A stretch of 13,164 nucleotides of DNA from Anaerolineae bacterium (lineage in GTDB: Bacteria > Chloroflexota > Anaerolineae > JAFGEY01). This document shows positions 1 to 4,740 of the stretch, in pieces. Numbering within the stretch: the stretch's first letter is position 1; the number at the start of each line of letters is the position of its first letter. Both the position numbers and the translations under genes were made by a program. Below the pieces are notes generated by a model. That model did no database searches. It was not told the DNA's origin and worked only from the letters and a program-made list of their open reading frames with translations. The stretch lies in the NCBI GenBank assembly GCA_016929205.1, contig JAFGJF010000382.1, positions 1 through 13,164 on the forward strand, read 5' to 3'.

Positions 1-1
1 A

Positions 2-127
2 AGGATTGAAGAGGCCCAAACATATGTACTGGGAATGGGTGCATCCGTGGATGTCATTGCCCCCGAAGAGTTGCGAGCTAGCGTATTAAAGTTAGCCACA
101 GATGTTGTGGCACATTATTCTCGCTGA
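2..127 (+). CDS. C-terminal end of a probable WYL-domain transcriptional regulator (partial)
   Basis: The frame is open from the window edge to a TGA at 125-127 and gives 41 residues, starting RIEEAQTYVLGMGASVDVIA and ending VVAHYSR. A short segment predicting 'W-L-x-G-x-x-V-x-V-x-x-P-E-E-L' followed by a helix ending near 'Y' is typical of the C-terminal WCX extension of WYL-domain regulators (YafY/PafBC-like). Here it reads VLGMGASVDVIAPEELRASVLKLATDVVAHY. Such proteins have an N-terminal HTH and a ligand- or nucleic-acid-sensing WYL domain, both of which would lie upstream of the window. The fit of the tail is good, but only 41 residues are visible, so the family call is moderately secure and the target unknown. 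No clear terminator follows. Confidence 0.65.
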   Translation, partial: RIEEAQTYVLGMGASVDVIAPEELRASVLKLATDVVAHYSR

Positions 128-216
128 AATGTTACCCGCTAACTATTGACTATAGGGAATCCATTCTTCCGCTATTTCGGCATCGTAGATGGAATCCATC
201 TAACCTACCCCCAGAG

Positions 217-244
217 TTGCATGTACGGAGGTTCTCCGTATAAT
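217..244 (+). promoter_or_regulatory. Candidate promoter with an inverted repeat in its spacer
   Basis: A perfect TATAAT lies at 239-244 with TTGCAT (3/6 to the -35 consensus) at 217-222, spacing 16. A 7-bp inverted repeat, TACGGAG-GTT-CTCCGTA (224-240), fills the spacer and touches the -10. It is about 100 bp upstream of the integrase remnant start, so it may be the relic integrase promoter. This is inference from consensus only; the -35 is weak. Confidence 0.35.
224..240. repeat. 7-bp inverted repeat (hairpin TACGGAG/CTCCGTA, 3-nt loop)
   Basis: The arms are perfect with a GTT loop. No T-run follows on the plus strand, so it is not a standard intrinsic terminator. A smaller perfect inverted repeat GATGG-AAT-CCATC lies just upstream at 188-200. 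Both sit in the otherwise gene-free 128-345 stretch upstream of the recombinase remnant. They could be regulator sites or relic recombination-site structure; the sequence does not decide. Confidence 0.5.
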
Positions 245-270
245 AACCCTATCATCCCCTTTTTGCGGAA

Positions 271-307
271 TGTGCGAGATTGCCGGATGAATGCATTGTA
301 TCGCACA
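271..307. repeat. 7-bp inverted repeat TGTGCGA...TCGCACA with 23-nt spacer
   Basis: Perfect arms lie at 271-277 and 301-307, and the spacer contains the 8-bp palindrome AATGCATT. The repeat ends about 40 bp before the integrase-remnant start codon. It could be a regulator operator or a relic recombination-related structure; no function can be assigned. Apart from this, the two small hairpins upstream and the candidate promoter, the 128-345 interval holds nothing I recognise. Confidence 0.4.
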
Positions 308-345
308 GTCTGGAAATGGTCAAACTGTACCGGAAGGAAACAGCG

Positions 346-519
346 ATGGAACCAAGTTCTAAGAAACTCCTAGATCGAGTTCGTGACGCCATTCGCCTCA
401 AACACTATTCCATCCGCACTGTTTTGGAACTCCTCAGTCACAAGGACGTCAAGACGACAATGATCTACACCCATGTCCTCAACCGGGGTGGCCTGGCTGT
501 CCGCAGCCCGCTGGACTAG
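346..519 (+). pseudogene. Integron-type tyrosine recombinase (IntI-like) with a large in-frame internal deletion
   Basis: The start is ATG at 346, preceded by GGAAGG about 8 nt upstream; the 57-residue product ends at TAG 517-519. Residues 7-25 ([18 protein letters not shown]) match the start of the SAM-like core-binding domain of integron integrases. Residues 26-57 ([19 protein letters not shown] and on to RSPLD) match the extreme C-terminus of the same family. H32 corresponds to the conserved His of the LLGH motif and Y41 to the nucleophilic Tyr. The entire middle, including the catalytic Arg/Lys/His/Arg residues, is missing, so no recombinase activity is expected. The join falls at Ile-Arg-Thr (412-420), a tripeptide that occurs both near the start (HYSIRT) and near the end (DIRTVQELL) of this family. 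This suggests loss between two short direct repeats. The reading frame is intact. The stop lies 8 bp from the stop of the convergent yjbQ gene. Whether the mini-ORF is still translated is unknown. Confidence 0.8.
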
Positions 520-527
520 ACCGATGG

Positions 528-953
528 CTACTCTCCAATGATCTTGACCAGCACCCGTTTCCTCCGTCGCCCATCAAACTCACCGTAGAATATCTGTTCC
601 CACGGGCCAAAGTCGAGTCGTCCGTTGGTAATCGCTACCACAACTTCCCTCCCCATGATCTGCCGCTTCATATGTGCGTCGGCATTGTCCTCTCCGGTGC
701 GGTTGTGACGATACTTGCTCACCGGCTCGTGTGGGGCCAGTTCTTCCAGCCAGTCGTCATAGTCCTGGTGCAGGCCGCGTTCATCATCGTTGATGAACAC
801 ACTTGCTGTGATATGTTGTGCGTTTACAAGCAGCAGTCCCTCCTGGATAGCGCTTTCGTGCAAACACTCCTCAACCTGGCGGGTGATGTTGATGAACGCC
901 CGCCGTCCGGGCACGTCAAACCACAGTTCCTGGCGATAGCTTTTCATTGTCAT
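528..953 (-). CDS. yjbQ: YjbQ/UPF0047 family protein (secondary thiamine-phosphate synthase-like)
   Basis: The product is 141 aa, the normal size of the YjbQ family. Family signatures are clear: [28 protein letters not shown] at about 47-74, [12 protein letters not shown] at 90-101, and a C-terminal strand run [21 protein letters not shown] at 108-128. Members adopt a compact beta fold; E. coli YjbQ has weak thiamine-phosphate synthase activity, but the physiological role is poorly defined. The start ATG (951-953) overlaps the ferredoxin stop as ATGA with GGTGG just upstream, indicating translational coupling. A second ATG two codons later is possible. A longer frame reading upstream is only a shadow of the ferredoxin gene. 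It is the last gene of the minus-strand block and converges on the integrase remnant with 8 bp between stops and no visible terminator hairpin. Confidence 0.88.
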   Translation of the reverse strand: MTMKSYRQELWFDVPGRRAFINITRQVEECLHESAIQEGLLLVNAQHITASVFINDDERGLHQDYDDWLEELAPHEPVSKYRHNRTGEDNADAHMKRQIMGREVVVAITNGRLDFGPWEQIFYGEFDGRRRKRVLVKIIGE

Positions 954-1297
954 TCCACCGGCGGTCTTGTGTTGGGCGGCGGCGGGTCGGGCATCCCGAT
1001 CCTGAAATGTTCGTTCGTATCCTTGCGTTTCCAGCGCACGCGCTGCATCAACGGCCAGTTGATCTTGATTGCGCCCTTGTCGCGCAAGAGACATTCCATA
1101 ACACACGCACCGCCATAGTAGCATTCGTCGGGGTACAGCACGATCGGCGGTTTGCCTTTTTGTGGATTGGGGATAAAGATGTCGCTCATACAAGCTTCAA
1201 CGCAGCGGTTGCAGCCAATGCAAACCGATTCGTCGAATAAAACGGGTTTGTTGGGCGTGACCAGATTGGGCAAGAGTCGTGGCTGTTGTCCCGTCAT
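950..1297 (-). CDS. Dicluster 4Fe-4S ferredoxin-like protein, one cluster cysteine missing
   Basis: A 115-aa protein with two ferredoxin motifs. The first is canonical, [11 protein letters not shown] (C26, C29, C32, C36). The second reads [11 protein letters not shown] (C59, C65, C69), where the expected second Cys of CxxCxxCxxxC is Gly62; the Pro usually after the last Cys is Leu70. In dicluster ferredoxins the motif-2 trio plus the last Cys of motif 1 bind one cluster, so that cluster has only three Cys ligands here. It may be a 3Fe-4S cluster, use a non-Cys ligand, or be lost. The protein is probably the electron-transfer partner of the flavoprotein encoded just upstream, to which it is joined by an ATGA overlap (start 1295-1297, flavoprotein stop 1294-1296). 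It overlaps yjbQ in the same way at its end. The C-terminal tail is Pro-rich. The reaction served is not determinable from the window. Confidence 0.85.
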   Translation of the reverse strand: MTGQQPRLLPNLVTPNKPVLFDESVCIGCNRCVEACMSDIFIPNPQKGKPPIVLYPDECYYGGACVMECLLRDKGAIKINWPLMQRVRWKRKDTNEHFRIGMPDPPPPNTRPPVE

Positions 1298-1926
1298 CGT
1301 GCCTCCATCGTCTGTTTGCCGTGCATCGCGTAATTGTCCTCAAGCGAGCCATAGTAGTCAAGCGCCAACTTGTTCACTGCAACCTGGTCATTCTCGAGCT
1401 GGACCGTGACCCATTTGCGCCATTCGGGTGGATCGCGTTTGGGATAATCCAGCCTCGCAAAGCCGAACCACCCGCTGCTCGCTTTGCGGGCCAGGCAGCT
1501 GTGTACGATGGTTGCCTCATCCCTAAAATCCGCGCCCTGGAATTCGTCTCCGGTATCCCTGATCTTGACGCCCATCTGTTCCAATTCCAAGAGGACGTCA
1601 TAGCTGTCCTTGGCCGTGATAAAGGTGGCGATCCCGTTGTCAAAGCCGCCCCTGAAATCATCGATCAAGGACCGTGCGTACGTTTCGGGATCAACCGTGC
1701 TGGCGGGGTTTGCCGGGCAGTCCATCCAATGGTCGACGCCTGCGCCGGCCGCGCCGCTGTGAGCGACACAGCTCTTGTCAACCAGGATAACACTTGCGCC
1801 TTGTCGTGCTGCAGCGATGGCCGCAAAGCAGCCGGCCAGTCCGCCGCCAAGTACCAACACGTCGGCACTGGCCTCTGTTTCTTTGTCGTATCGGATGGGG
1901 TATGGCCATACGAGTTCCTCGGACAA
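1294..1926 (-). pseudogene. Fumarate reductase/APS-reductase-type flavoprotein with in-frame internal deletion
   Basis: The 210-aa frame starts at TTG 1924-1926, set by a perfect AGGAGG (1935-1940) 8 nt upstream. Residues 21-139 are an FAD-binding N-terminus: VLVLGGGLAGCFAAIAAA dinucleotide motif (23-40), VDKSCVAHSGAAGAGVDHW (49-67) and the MGVKIRDTGDEFQGADFRDEAT segment (118-139). From about residue 140 the sequence jumps to what I recognise as the family's C-terminal end: CLARKASSGWFGFARLDYP (144-162) and DPPEWRKWVTVQLEND (165-180). Full-length members are roughly 550-650 aa, so some 350-450 residues are absent, including the substrate and capping domain. The join is in frame at about 1507-1512. 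The ATGA overlap with the ferredoxin gene is preserved, so expression of the downstream genes may still depend on translating this remnant. Catalysis is very unlikely. An assembly-caused deletion cannot be excluded from sequence alone. Confidence 0.75.
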
Positions 1927-1934
1927 AAGATCAT

Positions 1935-1940
1935 CCTCCT
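1935..1940 (-). promoter_or_regulatory. Strong ribosome binding site that fixes a TTG start
   Basis: AGGAGG on the minus strand sits 8 nt upstream of TTG 1926-1924. An ATG directly abutting the AGGAGG is out of frame and too close, so TTG is the best start for the flavoprotein remnant. Confidence 0.75.
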
Positions 1941-1957
1941 GGGTGCAAAATGGGCCG

Positions 1958-2653
1958 TTACGGATACGTTGCCCGCAAAGTGTACTGCGTGGTGCTGTTG
2001 TAACCCGATGCAGTATAGATATAGATATAGTACCACCCCGCCGGCCCGGTGTATTCGATGTGGTAAGGCGAGGTCAGGTCGTATTTGACCCGGTCGTTCA
2101 CCGACTCGTAAAACAAGGACAATTGTACACCATTCCCGGTGTGGTTGGTCAGATCGACGGCAATCGTTCCAGCCGTTTGCAGGTAAATGCTAAAATAGTC
2201 TTTTGCATCGTTGGGATAGCCGTGGTAATCTCGGCCAGAATACAATACGCCGTTTGCCTGCGAATAGCTGTCATTGTCCTCGCTTTCCAGCGGGTCCTCA
2301 AAGTAGGAAAAGCCGGCGCTGTTATTCAGGACAACCGGCAAATAGACGGGGTAGCGAATGCCTTGGAGAGCGCCTTCAGTACCCCAGAACCCGCCGGAGA
2401 CGATAAACGTCCCGCCGCTCATCATCCCTGCGTCCGGCTGGCCGGCCGTGCCGCTGACTGCGTACCTGTCCCGGTGGCTGGTGCCGCCGCCGCCGTCTAC
2501 CGTCCACCATAACAGGTCATAGCTTGTTCCAAGCGGCGTCAAGGGGTCGTCTTGCTCCTGGGCCTGGATGATGGCGCTGATCAGCAGGATGAGGATAGCC
2601 ACGACCGGCAGTGCCTTGCCATATTTGTATTTCATAATCTGTTTCATTTTCAC
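1958..2653 (-). CDS. Secreted protein with PPC-like C-terminal beta domain
   Basis: A 231-aa product with a Sec-type signal peptide (basic MKMKQIMKYKYGK, then hydrophobic ALPVVAILILLISAIIQAQ, likely cleaved near residues 31-33). Residues 41-91 contain YDLLWWTVDGGGGTS, GTAGQPDAGMMSGG and VSGGFWG, a motif series I recall from many Anaerolineae exported proteins. A linker YPVYLPVVLNN (101-111) follows. Residues 117-231 resemble a pre-peptidase C-terminal (PPC) beta-sandwich: acidic ESEDNDSYSQAN, GYPNDAKDYFSIYLQTAGTIAVDL, and PAGWYYIYIYTASGYNSTTQYTLRA. No catalytic domain is present, so it is likely a cell-surface or matrix protein. The start is GTG at 2651-2653, with an ATG two codons later; the ribosome site is weak, and only 6 nt separate it from the upstream gene, implying co-transcription. 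Exact role unknown. Confidence 0.8.
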   Translation of the reverse strand: MKMKQIMKYKYGKALPVVAILILLISAIIQAQEQDDPLTPLGTSYDLLWWTVDGGGGTSHRDRYAVSGTAGQPDAGMMSGGTFIVSGGFWGTEGALQGIRYPVYLPVVLNNSAGFSYFEDPLESEDNDSYSQANGVLYSGRDYHGYPNDAKDYFSIYLQTAGTIAVDLTNHTGNGVQLSLFYESVNDRVKYDLTSPYHIEYTGPAGWYYIYIYTASGYNSTTQYTLRATYP

Positions 2654-2659
2654 ACCAGC

Positions 2660-4645
2660 CTATGGGGTGAATATTGCGGTGACGTTTGTGTCCTGTACGA
2701 TCACCGAACCGGTCGATGCCTTGCAGACCAGGTTGTACGTGTACGACCCGCTGCTGGCAACGTCATAGCCGCGTGTCGACGCGAACGGCGTATATTCGGT
2801 CGTCGCTGCCCCAAAGTCCGAAGCGCGCACCATGCGGGTGCTGTCGACCGTGCTTCCGGTCGTGATCGAGCACTCTATCACGTCCGACGCGCCGCCGGTA
2901 AACTCGGCGGTGCCCGACGCGGTGACGACAATGATCCCGGCAAATGGCGCGACAATGGTCACCGAGATGACGACCGTGTCCGTGCTGTCAAGTGCCAACG
3001 CCTGGTCTCCCCCGTCAAAAGCGCCTACAGAGACAAGCTCGTCGGCATCATAGCCGTCCAGCAGGTCGGCATTGAGGCTGCTTTGCAGCGTGCCGTTGTT
3101 TCGGGCCAGGCTGCCCGTATCGCCGGCAGTCAGGTACCCCTCGGCGTCCAGGTCCGAGTAGGCGGAAAAGCGATTGGTGTTTAGCGTGCCGGCATTAATG
3201 TTGTTGGCATTCCGGTAATAGCTGCCCTCTTGGTCGTCCAGCAGGTCGGCGTTGAGCGTGGGCTGCAAAAAGCCGTTGTTCTGGGCCAGGTCGCCGGCCG
3301 CATTTCCCAGGTAACCTTCGGCTGCCAGGTCCGAGTACGCGGAAAAGCGAAGGTTGTTTAGTGTGCCGGCATTGATGTGGTCGGCATCCTGGTAGTAGCT
3401 GCCATCCTGGTCGTCCAGGCGGTCGGCGTTGAGGTTGATCTGCCTCGTGCCATTGTTTTGAGCCAAATCGCCGGAAAGGTCGCCCAGGAACCCTTCGGCT
3501 GTCAGGTCCGAGTGGGCGGAAAAACGATCGTTGCTCAATGTGCCGGCATCGATATTGGTGGCAGATTGGTAAAAACTGCCGTGTTGCCCGTCCAAAAGGT
3601 CCGCGTTCAGGTCCGAGCCGACACCCTCGTACACGCGGAATTCGGTGCCTACCAGGGTGAGTTGGTTCCCAGGAGAGTAGGTGGTATTGTCGTCCGGCTC
3701 GCAGACTACATTGCCGCTGGCATCGATCTGCCGGATGGCAGATCCTGCGGCACAGATCGTCGCGACGCGCCGCTGTACGGTCGTGGTGACGATGTTGAAC
3801 TCGCTGCCGTCCAAACTCAAGCCCAGGCCTGCGGTATAGGTGGTGCCATTGTCATCGGCGGCGCAGGCCCAGGTCGTGCCGTTCCACTTGGCAATCTGGT
3901 TGCCGGCGCACGCAAGCTCACTCAGGGTGTCGTCATCGGTCTCACAGACCACGCTGCCGTCCTCATTGATCCGGCGGATGGCAGCGCCTCCGGGACAGGC
4001 CGTCGCGACCCGCTGCTGGATCACAGAAGTGACGACATTGAACGTGCTGCCGTCCAGGCTCAGGCCTGTCCCGGCGTCGTAAGTGATGCCGTTGTCGTCG
4101 TCGGCGCAGATCCAAGTCGTGCCGTTCCACTTGGCAACCTGGCTGCCTGCGCAGGCGAGCTCACCCAGGCTGTCATCGTCGCCGTCATTCAGGCCGCTGG
4201 GGACGTTGGTCAAACCGCTCCACGGCGCGCTCGCGGCATAGGATGCATAGGGTGTAGCAGCAAGCTGCTGGCGCGGGCTGAGTGTGGTATAGTTGCCGGT
4301 GCTGCTGCCCTCGCGCACGGCAATTTCCAGGTAGCGGGCGTCGCCATTAAGCGCGCCAGGGCCAAAGTCAAGCACCACCGTAAACAGACCTTCAATGACG
4401 GTCAAATCATTTTGAGTGACGATCGTGCCAGCTTGTGACCCACCAACTTCAGCGTCGTACAGGATAAATCTGAAATCATAGACACCGTTGGCAAAGGCAC
4501 CTTCTTCGGCCAGGTAGCCCTGATAGGTGAAAGCGGTGCTCAGTTCGGCCTGCGGGGAGGAACCTTGTGCTGTTGCTCCCATGCTGCCGCCTAGTGTCAA
4601 CAATAATCCACATAACACGATCAAGTTTAACCAACTTGATTTCAT
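2660..4645 (-). CDS. Large secreted modular repeat protein (tail-fibre/adhesin-like)
   Basis: 661 aa from ATG 4643-4645, chosen because AAAGGAG lies 7 nt upstream and a signal peptide starts there (MKSSWLNLIVLCGLLLTLGG, cleavage near ATAQG); an in-frame ATG eight codons earlier lacks both. Residues 36-137 are an N-terminal domain common in exported proteins (AFTYQGYLAEEGAFANGVYDFRF, EGLFTVVLDFG, GDARYLEIAVRE, TTLSPRQQLAATPYASYA). Residues 159-321 are two ~81-aa repeats built on LACAGxQxAKWNGTTWxCA, with four Cys each. Residues 346-523 are three ~59-aa repeats (LNADLLD, GSYYQ, NINAGTL, RFSAYSDL, AEGYLG, DLAQNNG) plus a 15-residue partial fourth, resembling phage tail-fibre stalk repeats. A beta-rich C-terminal domain (about 540-661, Cys592 and Cys641) ends the chain. 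Ten Cys follow the signal peptide, suggesting disulfides. Probably an extracellular fibre or adhesin; ligand unknown. It follows the kinase by 95 nt. Confidence 0.85.
   Translation of the reverse strand: MKSSWLNLIVLCGLLLTLGGSMGATAQGSSPQAELSTAFTYQGYLAEEGAFANGVYDFRFILYDAEVGGSQAGTIVTQNDLTVIEGLFTVVLDFGPGALNGDARYLEIAVREGSSTGNYTTLSPRQQLAATPYASYAASAPWSGLTNVPSGLNDGDDDSLGELACAGSQVAKWNGTTWICADDDNGITYDAGTGLSLDGSTFNVVTSVIQQRVATACPGGAAIRRINEDGSVVCETDDDTLSELACAGNQIAKWNGTTWACAADDNGTTYTAGLGLSLDGSEFNIVTTTVQRRVATICAAGSAIRQIDASGNVVCEPDDNTTYSPGNQLTLVGTEFRVYEGVGSDLNADLLDGQHGSFYQSATNIDAGTLSNDRFSAHSDLTAEGFLGDLSGDLAQNNGTRQINLNADRLDDQDGSYYQDADHINAGTLNNLRFSAYSDLAAEGYLGNAAGDLAQNNGFLQPTLNADLLDDQEGSYYRNANNINAGTLNTNRFSAYSDLDAEGYLTAGDTGSLARNNGTLQSSLNADLLDGYDADELVSVGAFDGGDQALALDSTDTVVISVTIVAPFAGIIVVTASGTAEFTGGASDVIECSITTGSTVDSTRMVRASDFGAATTEYTPFASTRGYDVASSGSYTYNLVCKASTGSVIVQDTNVTAIFTP
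3077..3610 (-). repeat. Three tandem ~177-bp coding repeats (59-60 aa), plus a partial fourth
   Basis: These encode residues 346-404, 405-463 and 464-523 of the secreted protein. Each begins LNAD-L/R-LD and passes through NINAGTL/NIDAGTL, RFSAxSDL and AEGxL, ending in a DLAQNNG-like segment; the third has a one-residue insertion. A truncated fourth copy, LNADLLDGYDADELV (524-538), follows. The copies have diverged, so these are old duplications rather than a recent expansion. Confidence 0.85.
3683..4171 (-). repeat. Two tandem ~243-bp coding repeats (81-82 aa, Cys-bearing)
   Basis: Residues 159-240 and 241-321 of the secreted protein align along their whole length: ELACAG, AKWNGTTW, DDNG.TY.AG.GLSLDGS.FN.V, Q.RVAT.C, G.AIR.I, G.VVCE.DD. 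Four Cys per copy are conserved in position (165/180/217/234 and 246/261/298/315), consistent with repeat-internal disulfide bonds. Confidence 0.85.
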
Positions 4646-4740
4646 CTTGGAACTCCTTTCCATTGGCAAGGAATCCTAGCGCTTCCGGGGATGGAGTGCA
4701 TCACGTTCTTTGTCGAGAACACAATGCTACCGAGGTTTCT

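Noticed and set aside
954..1193. An 80-codon N-terminal extension of YjbQ
   Set aside because: The extension overlaps the ferredoxin gene in another frame, is not similar to the family, and the ATGA-coupled start gives the normal 141-aa length.
1279..2088. 269-codon plus-strand frame across the flavoprotein and PPC-protein boundary
   Set aside because: The opposite strand carries clear FAD-binding and ferredoxin-coupled genes; this frame has no family features.
3377..4438. 353-codon plus-strand frame rich in Val/Ala/Gly opposite the secreted repeat protein
   Set aside because: It mirrors the repeats of the minus-strand gene, has no recognisable domain or ribosome site, and its periodicity is explained by the coding repeats on the other strand.
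2660..4645. Diversity-generating retroelement target or prophage tail-fibre gene
   Set aside because: The repeats resemble tail fibres, but there is a Sec signal peptide, no phage genes, no reverse transcriptase and no template repeat in the window.
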